A stretch of DNA of 64,000 bases, taken from contig CALNXK010000020.1 in NCBI GenBank assembly GCA_942486035.1, positions 3,303,501 through 3,367,500 on the forward strand, written 5' to 3'. The first letter of the stretch is position 1; each line of letters begins with the position of its first letter. The position numbers and the translations under genes were made by a program. Below are positions 1-11,440 of the stretch, one piece after another. Source of the DNA: Porites lobata. Lineage: Eukaryota; Cnidaria; Anthozoa; Scleractinia; Poritidae. Below the pieces are notes generated by a model. It searched no databases. It was not told the DNA's origin and saw only the letters and a list, made by a program, of their open reading frames with translations.

Positions 1-2108
1 CTTTACTCTGTTGTCTTTTCGAGGATTTTGAAGGCGTTCTTCCAGCGAGCAGAACTCAATTGTACGTTGAAATTGTTCTTTTTGTTTTGAGAAGATATGA
101 AGAAAAAAACGGACTTGAAAGCAGCAGGGAAGACTTGATTTCAGTTTATAGGAAAGAACTTTTGCTTCTGGGAACCTTCGCGTTCGAATCCCTCCGTAAA
201 GGGGAGTTACACTTTGAAAAAAGGGAAGAAATCGTCAAGTCCATCAATTTTGGATTCTTTTCGTTTCAGAAAGGTGGAACCAAGCGCAAACCTTGCACTC
301 GTTGTGCTTTTTTACACAAAAGCTTTCAAGAGTTTTTTGCTGGATTTTATCTTGCGTTTCAGATTATCAACAATCAGATTGATTGTGCCTCAGTTATAGC
401 CGATGAGCGATATTTGAATGAACTGAACCATGTGTTTTTGTTCATGGGTGGATTCATAGCTTCACAAAGCCAGGAAACTGCAGTAACTTTGGCTACTAGT
501 TTAACGAAACACATCAATTCCCTTCGGCTCAATTCAGAGGAACGTCGTTATGTCACATATTTAACTTGCGAGTGGTTATTGGAGTGCTCAATCCTCGAAG
601 AAACCCTTAAAGCTCTCCTTGTTTGTACTATAGGTAGCCACCTTGACTTATCTTCAATGACTTGCGGGGATTTCTCCGAACATGGAATAAATGATGCTTT
701 TGCTGCAGCGATTTCCCAGGCCCTCACAACCTCCTCCCTGACTGATTTGTTTTTGAGTGGAAACAGTATTGGTGCCTCTGGTGCTATTTGTCTTTCTCAG
801 GCCCTCAAATCAAACTCCTCCCTGACTGAATTGGATTTAAGTGGAAACAGTATTGGTGACGCCGGTGCTTCTTCTCTTTTTCAGGCCCTCACAGCAAACT
901 CCTCCCTTACTGAACTGGATTTGAAAGGTAATAGTATCGGTGAAGATGGTGTTTCTTGTCTTTCTCAGACCTTGACAGCATTTTCATCCCTTACTGAAAT
1001 GGATTTGTCTAAGAACAGTATTGGCGACGCCGGTGCTTCTTATCTTTCCAAGGCCCTAACAGCAAGAAATTCATCCCTTACTTTTCTGGATTTGTCTCGT
1101 AACAGTATTGGCGACGCCGGTGCTTCTTATCTTTCCAAGGCCCTAACAGCGAGAAATTCATCCCTCACTATTCTGAATTTGTCTAGGAACAGTATTGGTG
1201 ACGCCGGTGCTTCTTGTCTTTGCCAGGCCCTGACAGGAAACTCATCCCTTGCTAGACTGGATTTAAATTTTAACAGAATTGGTTACGCCGGTGCTTTTTA
1301 TCTTTTGCAGGCCCTCACAGCAAACTCCTCCCTCTCCGACTTAAGATTAGAAGGGAACCGTATTAGGGACGCCGGTGCTTTTTCTCCTTCTCAGGTGCTC
1401 CCAATAAATTCCTCACTGACTTTGTTGTCATTGAGTCATAACAGTATTGGCGACAATAGTGCCTCCTATCTTTCCCAGGCCTTGACAGCATTTTCATCCC
1501 TTAATGAACTGGGTTTGTCTAGTAATAATATTGGCGACGCCGGTGCTTCTTGTCTTTGCCACGCTTTCACAGCAAACTCCTCCCTGACTTGTTTGAGATT
1601 GACTGAAAACGATTTTGGCAAGGCATTTGCTTCTTCTCTTTTCCAGGCCCTAACAGCAAACTCCTCCCTGAAATATTTGCATTTGTGCTCTAACAATATT
1701 GGCGACGCTGGAGCTTTTTGTCTTGCCAAGGCCCTCACAGCAAACTCCTCCCTGAAATGTTTGCGTTTGAGCTCTAACGGTATTGGCGACGCTGGAGCTT
1801 CTTATCTTGCCAAGGCCCTCACAGTAAACTCCTCCCTGACTTGTTTGAATTTGGATAAAAACAGTATTGGCGAGGCAGGTGCTTCTTCTCTTTCCCAGGC
1901 CCTCACAGTAAACTCCTCCCTGAAATTTTTGCATTTTTGCTCTAACAGTATTGGCGACGCTGGAGCGTCTTGTCTTGCCAAGGCCCTCAAAGCAAACTCC
2001 TCTCTGATAACTTTGTATTTGTCTAAGCACCGTTTCGGTGATGCTGGTGCAGCTTCTTTAAAGGAGGTGCGTAAGATCAATAAAACAGTGCGTGTACTTT
2101 ATTTATGA
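1..2108 (+). CDS. NLR gene A, 3' part: end of NACHT module plus about 17 LRRs (5' end outside window)
   Basis: The frame is open from base 3 at the window edge and stops at 2106-2108, so this is the 3' part of a larger exon. No start codon should be assigned inside it. The first residues, LLCCLFEDFEGVLPASRTQL, match the helical region after NACHT in gene B. FLHKSFQEFFAGFYLAFQ, typical of the pre-LRR helical domain of animal NLRs, follows at about 310-365. From about 640 there are roughly 17 repeats of 28 residues with consensus LxxLxLSxNSIGDAGASxLS, the ribonuclease-inhibitor type of LRR. The last, degenerate repeat ends VRKINKTVRVLYL and acts as a C-terminal cap. An AATAAA lies at 2432-2437. 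By homology with B-D it should be a cytosolic immune receptor. Whether it has the PNP domain cannot be seen. It resembles B more than C or D. Confidence 0.85.
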   Translation, partial: LLCCLFEDFEGVLPASRTQLYVEIVLFVLRRYEEKNGLESSREDLISVYRKELLLLGTFAFESLRKGELHFEKREEIVKSINFGFFSFQKGGTKRKPCTRCAFLHKSFQEFFAGFYLAFQIINNQIDCASVIADERYLNELNHVFLFMGGFIASQSQETAVTLATSLTKHINSLRLNSEERRYVTYLTCEWLLECSILEETLKALLVCTIGSHLDLSSMTCGDFSEHGINDAFAAAISQALTTSSLTDLFLSGNSIGASGAICLSQALKSNSSLTELDLSGNSIGDAGASSLFQALTANSSLTELDLKGNSIGEDGVSCLSQTLTAFSSLTEMDLSKNSIGDAGASYLSKALTARNSSLTFLDLSRNSIGDAGASYLSKALTARNSSLTILNLSRNSIGDAGASCLCQALTGNSSLARLDLNFNRIGYAGAFYLLQALTANSSLSDLRLEGNRIRDAGAFSPSQVLPINSSLTLLSLSHNSIGDNSASYLSQALTAFSSLNELGLSSNNIGDAGASCLCHAFTANSSLTCLRLTENDFGKAFASSLFQALTANSSLKYLHLCSNNIGDAGAFCLAKALTANSSLKCLRLSSNGIGDAGASYLAKALTVNSSLTCLNLDKNSIGEAGASSLSQALTVNSSLKFLHFCSNSIGDAGASCLAKALKANSSLITLYLSKHRFGDAGAASLKEVRKINKTVRVLYL

Positions 2109-4660
2109 AGACCTTTACGGTTACATTGAGCGATTAGTCACAGAATAGAGTTGTAATATTAACAGGCCCTCATGCAACCAGTGTAAAGTATCCGAGGCGG
2201 TTGGAATTTTTCTTGTGTGTGCCTTGCTATGCGTTGCATTGGCTAGGTAAAATGTTTTTCTTAGTTTACGGATCTAGCTGTTTTTCTTTCAGGGAAAACA
2301 GGGACAGCTTTTGTAATGCTTAAATGAAAAATGTAATGTTTTGTAATGAACATTTTTGATTCGGATTTTTGTGGCTTGTCTTTTGTAGATAATATATAGA
2401 TTTAGCCAGGGCTAAAAGCGAAGCTCCCGTTAATAAATTCATTATTTAAATCAAACAATATTAAAACTTGTAATCTACAGATCAGGGCACATTCATTTGA
2501 CTTTTGAGGCAAAGGCTGAGGGATTTTAGAGAAAAATAATTTGACAGTCCAAGAGTGAAACAAATTTTACATCGAGTTATACTACTACATGAGAAATGTC
2601 TGCAATTTGATTGGCTTAGAGCAGTGGTATTTCAGCTTAATTTGCAATACCTTACTTGTGAAAATTACAAACCTTTTGCGGGTAGTAGTATAAACAAATA
2701 ATAGCATGATTTGTATGTGATATTTGGCATAAATACCACTCGTGATATTTCAAAATTGTCTCAAATTTCACTCGCCTATCGGCTCGTGAAATTACGTATA
2801 ACAATTTTGAAATATCACTTGTGGTATTTATGCCAAATATCACTACAAATCATGCTATTACCTATACTTATAAAATAGTCTTATTTGTACACCCAAAAAT
2901 AGCAATCATGTTCGATCACAGTAGGTTAGGCCTGGAAAACAAATAGACCTATTCGTGTATTGTATTAGCAATAGCTGTAGCATCATAATGTGGCATTTAC
3001 CAGTCTCTCCAACATTGCTCCGAGAGAGACTATGGATAATTGGACAACCCCGAAATATAATTTTAAGAAAGACATGCGCCGCGATAGTCCTTGGTGGCAG
3101 CCAATTTACACGTTGCATTCCTCTGTCTAAAAGAGAGGCCAAAATAAAAATAAGGCCGGATTTTTTGTGTTCGACAAGTTTAGTTTACTAGTAAATCTTG
3201 GCGACGAATCTGGTGGCGTGTAAACCAGCCTTTTAAACATACTTTTTCTCATCACGTCTCAGGTAAACTGTACACAGACCTCGGACAGAATTTGTTCTTT
3301 TCTCCCCTATTTAAACCTATAATTCTGCAGTTTTTCACAATTTTGCAAGAGAATTTGCACTCATTCAATATCCACGACGATCAAAGCACGCCCTTCCTTT
3401 GCACAAAAAGTTATAGCATTGAATTATAAAACGTTTTCTGTTAGAAAAATCTGGTCTTATGTGATATGCGGGGTAATAATTATGGGTTTTTAATGAAAAC
3501 GATAAAAAAAATTCCCAAAATCACTTTTCGGCCAGCCGTACGGGTTCTCACTTTTGACAGGCACCAAATTTGCAGTGCGATTAATAGAGTTACCATTTAC
3601 GCTTCAACATGATAGAGAATTTGTTACGTTTAGGTTTTATTTCCCTTTATTTATAAAACTGTTTATGGTTTTGTTATGTGTAATCTTTAAAAGCGAATGA
3701 TATTTACGCGCGTCGTTTTGAGTATTCCTACATGCGATGTTTATGTTCGACTGGAAACAACCGGTGCAGCGATGAAAATTGCGAGAGGGACTACCAACAA
3801 TCAATAAAATAAGTTTAATTCGGTGAAACATATGTACAGAGACAATAATTTTCATTCACGAAGAGAAGTATTGAGAGTAAAGTGTCTCAGAAAATCATGA
3901 GTCAGGCAAGCATAAGCTTATTTATGTTTTAAGCCGGCTTCCCGGTGTTCGCTCTCTTTCAAGATGAACTCGAGGCAAGAAAATCGCTGAGAGCTTTCTG
4001 TCTACAGCCAAAATCATAACTAAATAATCTTCGGAACCTTTTCTTTGAATTTGGGGGTCAAAAAATGTCTAAAGGCTTTTTAAACCTGATACTATTGTAG
4101 GTTAGATCATTGCTCGTGTTTTAACTTAAGCCGCATAAACCATACGCTCGACTTCAGGAAACCGAAAAAAAAAACATAAAAAACAATAATGGCTCACGCT
4201 TACCAGTCGAGATGCTACTTTTGAAGGTCATCAAGTGTTCCAGAATCGCTTGAGACTTTTCAACCTTCTTACGCCTCAAGGAAGGGCAAGTGAGTAAGCT
4301 CATTTTTGAAAACGATGCCATCCGAAATCGGATTTCCAATGACTTTGACAAGCGGTGCATTTGTCAACAAAAAGCGCAATAAACAAACCAGCCACGAATT
4401 ACAGAACAATCTTGATAGCAGCTGTATTTCATTTTGTACACCAAGTAGAAAAAGACAGTTTAAAACATCACAAGATGACACAAAACTCTCCCAGCTCCAG
4501 CTATCAGTAAGCAAGTTTCCAGACGCTGCAAAAATTTTCGCATTAACTCACCTGTCAGATTTTGACCAATCAGAACAAAAAAAAATTGGACGTAGAGCGT
4601 GATCAACGCGTGACAGTGAGAAAAGTCAAAAGCGATTGCCTTCCCTGCATGTAAATGTAA
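2109..4660. other. Intergenic region after gene A
   Basis: No convincing gene is seen. The first 330 bases are the likely 3' UTR of gene A, with a poly(A) signal at 2432. Apart from the fold-back at 2700-2859, the remainder has only short open frames without recognisable motifs. Confidence 0.5.
2700..2859. repeat. Fold-back element (palindromic MITE)
   Basis: A left arm of about 60 bases (2700-2759) is repeated inverted at 2801-2859 with few mismatches, around a loop of about 40 bases. Both arms contain the string GATATTTGGCATAAATACCA or its complement. No coding capacity is seen. Confidence 0.8.
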
Positions 4661-4759
4661 AAGCCGGTTGAATTTTCCTGTCCGAGATCAGTTCGAAATC
4701 AACATTTTAAAAGTGCGGCTCATGAAACAAGACTTATTTCATATGCATTTTCAAAAAAT

Positions 4760-5660
4760 TGAACTTGAGCCTGCGATCATTTGAAAAGTAGCAAGTTGTC
4801 AGCGAATACCTTCAAAATATTACTCGAACTCAGAGGGTCGATACCTGAGCCCGCGATATGGTCAGACGATACTGGTCAGCAGAAACACTGTTTTGACAGC
4901 TGTCAATTAATCAAAACATGGATGTACAATATCAGGTTGCAGGCTCCCAAACTAGCTAGAAAGAGTGAGATTAAACATTGGTATGCCTGTAGTGCGGACG
5001 GACGGAAGGTCGGGTGGTCGGTGTACGGTCACGTGATTGCCGAATTTTCTAGGATGGATAGATTTTCTATAAAGCTATGGGGCTTCGAATTGAGCCCGTG
5101 ATCAAATAAAATATCAGCGCAAAACTTTAAACACTACGTGACCTCAATAGATAGAAAAATGAGCCCGCGATCCACTCAGGTGATGATGGCCAGCGTATAC
5201 TCTAGTTTGACAGCTGTCAATTAACCTTCACTAGAATGGCGAATATTCGAATTAACAGACTACGAGTGTGAGTAGGACATTTCCGTCCGGCATGTAGTGA
5301 AAAATGCCAGATCGTGTACCTGACCGAACCTGAGCCCTCGTTATTAGTTTTCTGATAGCGGTCTGCACATGTCCCATTTTGACAGCTGTCAATTGACCTT
5401 AATTTGGCCTGCCAATGTAACTTTAAACGACTGTCAGCCAACTGACAGCCTTGCCCGGCGTAGTTTCGTTTTATGTTGAATTGGTAAGTGTGACATATTA
5501 TAACAGCTTATATATAGGGGCAAAACGACTGGTCTTTTATCTGAGCCCGCGACACGGTCATGTGATAATTGTCAGCGGATGTCTGATTTTGACAGCTGTC
5601 AATCTAATCATCCTCATACGGATGGCTTACATAACTAAGAGGCTAGTCAAGTTGTGCAAG
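4760..5660. repeat. Degenerate tandem array with a 14-bp perfect palindrome
   Basis: The palindrome TTGACAGCTGTCAA (or its core) recurs near 4896, 5209, 5379 and 5589. It is interleaved with a second motif, TGAGCCCGCGAT, seen with variants near 4768, 4849, 5092, 5161, 5331 and 5542. The unit is irregular, about 170-370 bases. The core CAGCTG is an E-box-type hexamer. The array ends near a GC-rich inverted repeat (CGCGCGCGCTTCGCGCGC, about 5790), which may be a transposon end. Confidence 0.65.
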
Positions 5661-7685
5661 ATCTATTGTGACATTTGACATCGGCTTACATGAAGTGTGT
5701 GTACGGGTGGGCGGACGTACTCTACGTCATAACCAAATTTTCTGGGAAGGATAGTTTACCAAATTTTCTTACCCATGGTGCTCCGCTGCGCGCGCGCTTC
5801 GCGCGCACGGGAGCTCCGCTATTAAATAAGGTTTGATTAAAAAAGAGGCCCTGTCTAATCCTCGGTATCAAATAAAGAACACAAATGTATTAAAACATTC
5901 TTGTCATGTATCTTACCTTTGTCAAAAGAGTTTTCATTTAATTTTATTTTTGTAATATTTTGTCACGTGACCGTTTCAGGAACTAAAAAACAATAATGAT
6001 TGGTTAATGGAGTGCGAGATGCCCTGTTTTACCCTGTAGTACAAATTAAATGAAGTGTTTCTTTTATTGAATAATCGTTTTTGGCAGGAATCTGGTCAGA
6101 ATGGTTTGATAGCCTGTGCACAGAACCCCCCTTCCCCACTCTCCCCTCAGTAAAAATCGGAGGGGAGGGAAAGGGTGTCTGTACACAGGCTAAATGGTGG
6201 ACTGCGATTTTAATCTTTTAAATGAATAATTGACCAAACACGTCATTTGAAACTTCTGTTTAATTATTTTGTGGAGCGCCGTGAAATAAAGGTTTCGGAT
6301 TCGCCAGATTGGCTTCGTGTGCTTTTGGCACACGATTGGGCGTGCAAAGGCTGTTCTGGCCTGCGACCTCAGCGGTATTGGCCGCTATTTTTTTTTCGCC
6401 GCCTGAAAATTGAAATACATCTTGGCTCGTAGGTTAGGACAAGGCGCTCTGATCGTGTCTTTGGTCAACGGGTGTCTGTAAAACCAGGAACAGGCTCGGC
6501 ATACCCCGGAACATCCCCTTAGCTGGCTGGACCTCTGCCGTCGAACTCCTTTATTTGCAAAAAAAATATAAAACCAAAATTCCCTGAAACATCACCAATC
6601 CATCAATAACATTTTTTTTATCTGTTATTGGAAAACGGAAAATGGTTCATGTTGACCAATTCACGGTACGTATCGACTTCTGGAGATTTTAAGAAATAGT
6701 CCCCTACCTTTATATATATACTTACTAGCCTTTTTGTTCAAAAAAATGTATAGCCGAAAGGGATCGGCCGTTAAGAAAAAGTACACGCGGCTACGTGCAA
6801 AAATAAGAAAGGAAACTTTACCATCTTGGGTGCAACTTTTAGTCGCGGGAACGGACCTTGGGCTAATTTTTGATGGCGAGCCTTATGCGAGTCAGCACAC
6901 TATTCTCTACGGTGGCGGGAAACAGCCAAAATTTGTCGGATGCAAGATCAGAAGCATGCGCAGTCGATTGGTTTTCTTATTATCCGGGGTATTCACTCCT
7001 CTGCGTTGATATCACGTAAAACGTACGTGGACGATATCGAGAGATTTGGAGTAAATTTTCAGAGTGCAAACATATCACAAACGATGTGAGTGCGAAGTTG
7101 CTGGTTTTATTTATTTTCTAGATGTCTTTGTTCTAATTGCTTGAGGAAGTATTCATTAAGATCTCGATCCAGAGAGTTTTGTGATGAATCTCGAGGAAGC
7201 AGGGGCACTCAACGACGTTTTCCTCTAGAGTACATTAAAAACACTTTTTAGGCTATCCATAGTACTTTTAGATGTCTAGAAATGCAGTCTAAGGAGCGCT
7301 GTAGAAGTTGTATCCGTTTGATCATCCTAAGGAATTAAAACTTGAGTCTTTTCGCAAATAAAAAGGTCCTCAGTATTATTTTCCCAAAATTTTAGATGCA
7401 ATTTAACGTATTACGAAAGTGAGAATTTTTCTTATTCCTCTCTCCATCACATTTTTTAGTCCGAACAACTTTAGGCGTCCATTTTTCTACAAAAATAGTC
7501 TAACCTGGGGCGTAAAATGTGAAAAATTAATCTTCAGAAAATCGTAGGGAATTTATTTCAAAAGTTTTGAAAATTATGCATGAATGGAACTGTCATCTAG
7601 AAATTGTTAGCCATCCTCAAGCTACAGAAATTGCTTCGATCTCCGAAAAGATATTTTACAGAAAACGGTCGTTAGGTGCCCCTGG
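5661..7685. other. Intergenic region, no gene recognised
   Basis: It holds a GC palindrome near 5790 and a small fold-back near 6110-6195 with ends reading GCCTGTGCACAGA and its near complement. Otherwise it is AT-rich sequence. A 91-codon open frame at 6734-7009 has no family signature and is not annotated. Confidence 0.4.
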
Positions 7686-8475
7686 GGGATCCCTGGGAAA
7701 TAACACCTACTCACGAAAACTGGTGTATGACTCGGTAAACAAACAACTGAGATGAATGGGACGAGTCCACAGATTGAAGTTCTACTCTTGCTTAGATGAA
7801 GTGATATTCTCAAACTCATTAATAATTCATTAAGAAAATACAAAGGAAATTAATGTTTAATGAGTGTTTGGAAATCGGATGAAACACTGCTTAGTATTTG
7901 CATCCTTAATTTCTCCTTCAAAAATGATTTTGTTTGAGAAGAAATATCAAACATTCGACACAGTGTTTCATCACCAGATGAAACACCTCGAAGTTCGTCA
8001 AAAATACTCCGCTGTGCGTCGTATTTTCAACTCTCTTCTCGGTGTTTCATCTGGTGATGAAACACTGCATCTCATGTTTGATATATTACTTAAAACGTAG
8101 CGTTGAGGAAGCTATTGATGATCAAATTCCCCCTCCTAATCTCGACAAAGAGACCTTTTTCAAATACATCAAGGAAGTTTTAATACTACGTGATGGGTTA
8201 GATGAGGCCAAAGACTCCTGTCGAGAAGAGATTTTCCTCTCACTCGTTCTGAGTAAAATCTTCGCAGATTGTTTCATGCATTGTCATTATATTACCCTGA
8301 CTTCCCGTCATGAGGTTGGAAACTAAGCCAATACTGTGACACACTGTTGGAGATTGTAGGATTCACGAAATAGGATTCGAAAAGCTTTATCGCAAAATAT
8401 TTTTAGGGCAAAGATCTCAAGGGGTTTAAGGCCTGGGTAAAAGGTGTGTACGGAGCATATTAATGATCCAACCAA
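7686..8475 (+). pseudogene. NACHT-LRR relic, broken, with inserted repeat
   Basis: DNA at 7686-7802 and 8106-8475 aligns with the NACHT part of the large exon of genes C and D. It covers the region from the P-loop (THE GDPGMGKT codons are damaged), through the LLLLRCND strand, the IDDQI region, a decayed Walker B reading LRDGLDEAKD, to the TSRHEVGN strand. There are frameshifts, a stop right after HEVGN (8324-8326), and an insertion of about 300 bases at about 7810-8100. That insertion carries an inverted motif, GTGTTTCATCTGGTGATGAAACAC with variants. The LRR part and PNP exons are absent. It is a dead fifth member of the family, closer to C/D than to A/B. Confidence 0.8.
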
Positions 8476-9071
8476 ACTAGAACAAAATGAGTCCCCCCCC
8501 CCCCCCCCCCCATTCACACACACACACACAAAACAAAAACTTAGTTTAACTATGGTCACGTGACCAAAAATTGGCGAAATAGGAGAATTGGTGGCGAATT
8601 TGGAAATTGGAATTCCAAATTGGAATTTCTGAAAGAAGATAAAAATAACTAACTTTCTACGTTCGGAATAAACGTACGCGAAGTTTGAAATTAAAGTTTT
8701 AGACAATTTAAGATTAAATTTGGGCATTTAAGATGATGTTTTCCCTCGTAATTTTTTTATTGAAGCGCAGTGTACGGTCATTTCAAAAGAGAAGTGTCAG
8801 AAAAATTAAATATGAATTAGAAAAATGTTATTGCTCGATTTCTTTTCTTAAACCGGCCACCAATTGGTCAATAATTTACGACTTTTAGCAAAATCGTCAC
8901 GTGACATATCACGTGACTTGTTATCACAATATTTATACTTTCCCGTGTTCTAGACCAGTCGTTTGGGTTAATTTTTAACAGAATAATTTAACTCGGCTCG
9001 GAATGCTTCACTTGGTGGCACTCAGAGCTTTGCGGTCAGAGTCAACGCTTAGAGGCTTGTAATCCAGTGAG
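8476..9071. other. Intergenic with poly-C and (CA)n tract
   Basis: A run of about 18 C lies near 8493, next to a CA microsatellite. No gene is seen. Confidence 0.5.
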
Positions 9072-9628
9072 CTGTTGACCAAAGCCTGCAAAGGGCCTTT
9101 TGGGCCAGTTTTAAAAGCTGAGAAGTGTAAACCTAAAGAAATCACATTGACATTCACGATAAATACTAGCAGCCGCGGTGAAAAACACTCATTATTCAGC
9201 GTAATAAATTAATTTCATGCAAGCAGAAGAGCCCGCAATCGTAATCTTCAGGTTGCTGTTACGAATGCTGGGCAAGTATGTAACCAGCGTTCGTTTCGAT
9301 TTCCACTAAGAATGAATTGAGTGCCGAGAGTAGAACGCAATCTAATTACGCGCGGTTTCACCTTCTATCACTCGTAATCTGATCACGCGTGTTTTGACCT
9401 TCTATGATGTAAAACGTAAGCAAAATACAGCGTTGAACCAAAAGCGTTTTGACCTTAAAATAAATTTATCAGGGTGTGCCAAAACCTATGTCTTATTGTC
9501 TGGGACAGGTAGAAATTTAGTTCGGACGTGTAACCCTTTGACATGACATGTCCGTGGGACAAGAACAGAAAATATTTTAATTAGAAAAAAATAAAGAAAC
9601 AGTTGAAAATGGTCTTCAAATCACAGTA

Positions 9629-9700
9629 GAATTAAAATTCATCTTATGAATCTTATGAATTAAAATTCATCTTAAATGAATTAAAATTCATCTTAAAAGT
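9629..9700. repeat. Short tandem repeat, about 25 bp unit
   Basis: The motif GAATTAAAATTCATCTTA is repeated three times with small changes. It lies just upstream of MYND exon copy 1. Confidence 0.7.
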
Positions 9701-9942
9701 CAAAAAGGCAAACCTCATACTTGACGAAATAATGTTAAATATTCCTTTTAACTTCGCCATTCCACGGTCATTTCATTTACGAGCTCCGTTTAGGTTTAAG
9801 TCAACTGTGATTAAAGCTAAACTTTTTGGCAAGAACTCTTTGGTTTTGGACAACCAAACATCATATAGTGCTTGTCCGAAGGACAAGTGGATACGAAAAT
9901 GTTTCTCTGACTCTGTTAATTATGTCATGGTCTTTATTGTAG

Positions 9943-10119
9943 GTTTTGGGGAAATACCGTAAAGCGTATGGTCCTGAGCCGATCCGTCGCTGTGGCAACT
10001 GTATCGGCGGGGATGGAGACAAATTGAAGAGATGTGCCAACTGTGAGGAAGTATATTGTAGCAAGGAATGTCAAGTTCTGGCTTGGGAAAAGGGCCATAA
10101 AAACCTCTGCAACAAGTAA
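9943..10119 (+). CDS. Isolated MYND zinc-finger terminal exon, copy 1
   Basis: An acceptor (TTATTGTAG) ends at 9942. In phase 0 the exon reads VLGKYRKAYGPEPIRRCGNC and onward to a TAA at 10117-10119. The zinc ligands follow the MYND pattern: CGNC, then CANC, then C and C in YCSKEC, then H in KGH, then C in NLC. MYND fingers bind proline-rich peptides in transcriptional and signalling proteins. No upstream exon of the same gene is recognised within several kb. It may be the last exon of a gene with distant exons, or an orphan exon carried along by duplication. The phase-0 frame is intact here but not in copy 2. Confidence 0.6.
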   Translation, partial: VLGKYRKAYGPEPIRRCGNCIGGDGDKLKRCANCEEVYCSKECQVLAWEKGHKNLCNK

Positions 10120-10327
10120 AAAAAATACTAAAACATCAAAATAAAAAATACCTATATACTTAAAATTAGAAAAAGTATATAAAACCTTTTGGAACATTTA
10201 GAGAACTTATACAAGTGTGGATAGTATGCACAAAGCATTGTTGCCACTCTGATGTATACATTGATGTATACAAGGTTATCTAGTGTATCAATTAACTTAA
10301 CTGTATCAACAAAAGAGTTAACAAAAA

Positions 10328-10673
10328 GGCGACAAAATTAGTTGAGACACTTCGCTCGAAAGGGGCTTTTTCACGTTTTGCCGACTTTGAAAGGGTATAA
10401 TAAAGCTTTTCCTCCCCTATCCCCCCATGCAATGTGACGACAAAATTAGTTGAGACACTTCGCCCGAAAGGGGCTTTTTGACGTTTTACCGACTTTAAAA
10501 GGGTATAATAAAGCTTTTCCTTCCCAATCCCCTCCATGCAATGTTGTGCCGCTGTTAAAGCTACCTGTAGAGAACAACAAACGCCCCAACTTTGAATGGA
10601 GGGGAGGGGTGTAGTTTCCTTTGTTCTCTGAAGTTACCCTATTTAAGTACAATGTCTCAACAAGTTTGTCGCC
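10328..10673. repeat. TIR element in MYND block 1, with internal tandem duplication
   Basis: The left end GGCGACAAAATTAGTTGAGAC is inverted at the right end (about 10652-10673). The left arm of about 108 bases is itself duplicated in tandem (10328-10436 and 10437-10545). The paralogous element at 30119-30366 has a single arm, so the tandem duplication came later. Confidence 0.7.
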
Positions 10674-11440
10674 GATTGTAGTTCCGTTCAGTGTTACAGT
10701 TGTTATAAAAATTGTTAAGGTTGAGTACATTACACATGTATTTTTTTTTTCTTTCTTTGTTTCTCCTCCTTATTGCTTTTTTCATCAAGAGGTAGAATTA
10801 GTTCCATGCATTTTGTCCAGATGCTGGGCACCATATTATTTTCTTTTTTTTTTCTTTGTTTGTTTGTGTCAATGAATTCGTGAAGCTTTCACATAACAGA
10901 AGTAGTAGTAGGGATTAGTATAGTAGAAATCCATTTTTTTTTTTGCACTATTTATGCATCATCTTTTTGTAATGATAGCACCTATCAAGTAATTAGTGAA
11001 GTTATGCAACAGGACGGGAGAGAAAAGAAGACCGCAAAAGTTGTGTGACAAGTGTGACAATAATTTTCTTTGCAAAAAAATTCCGCCAAACTCCACCTTC
11101 TTTTGAACAGGTCTTTTTGTAAACGACCGGAAAACATTAGTGTAAAATGAATATCACCACAAAACACGAAAGTGATAGCCCTGTTACAATTGTCTCACAC
11201 ACCTGTTTTGCCATCCTCTTCTTCCTGCCGTCCTTTTGCGTAAACTCACTATTAACGTGTGAGCTTAAAAATTTTGATAACTCGGGGAATCTTATTTGAA
11301 ATTTTTCTTTTTGGAAGCACGAGAGAAGTTTTGGTGAAGGAGGAGGAAGAAGGAAATGTTAAGGGCTCATACCTGTAGAGCCTTTTCACAGTGACGCCAC
11401 GTCCGCCATGTTGATTCCCCAAGACATTGATACGGCGGCC

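Larger units (their letters stand above)
9072..11440. repeat. Segmental duplication copy 1 (MYND block)
   Basis: This block matches 29138-31425 over most of its length. It starts at the shared string TCTGCAAAGGG / CCTGCAAAGGG and ends at a shared stretch with CAGTGACGCCACGTCCGCC (about 11391 and 31382). It contains a MYND exon and a TIR element that are also in the other copy, so both predate the duplication. Confidence 0.75.

Noticed and set aside
60..62. Start of gene A at 60, of exon 5 frames at 23541 and of D at 60020
   Set aside because: These codons are TTG or GTG inside continuing exons. The frame is open upstream to the window edge or to a splice acceptor, so they are not start codons.
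1466..2080. Long open frames on the minus strand across the LRR repeats of A (and likewise in B, C and D)
   Set aside because: They are shadows of a 84-base coding repeat: a frame open in one unit is open in all. Their composition (Arg/Glu/Ala-rich) follows from the repeat, and they contain no start or splice context.
4306..4602. 98-codon open frame
   Set aside because: It has no recognisable motif, lies in repeat-rich DNA, and has no splice or poly(A) context.
5785..5830. Helitron 3' end (GC hairpin near 5790)
   Set aside because: No CTRR terminus follows the hairpin at the expected distance and no 5' TC end was found.
6734..7009. 91-codon open frame starting MFKKMYSRKG
   Set aside because: No family signature is seen and there is no supporting exon structure.
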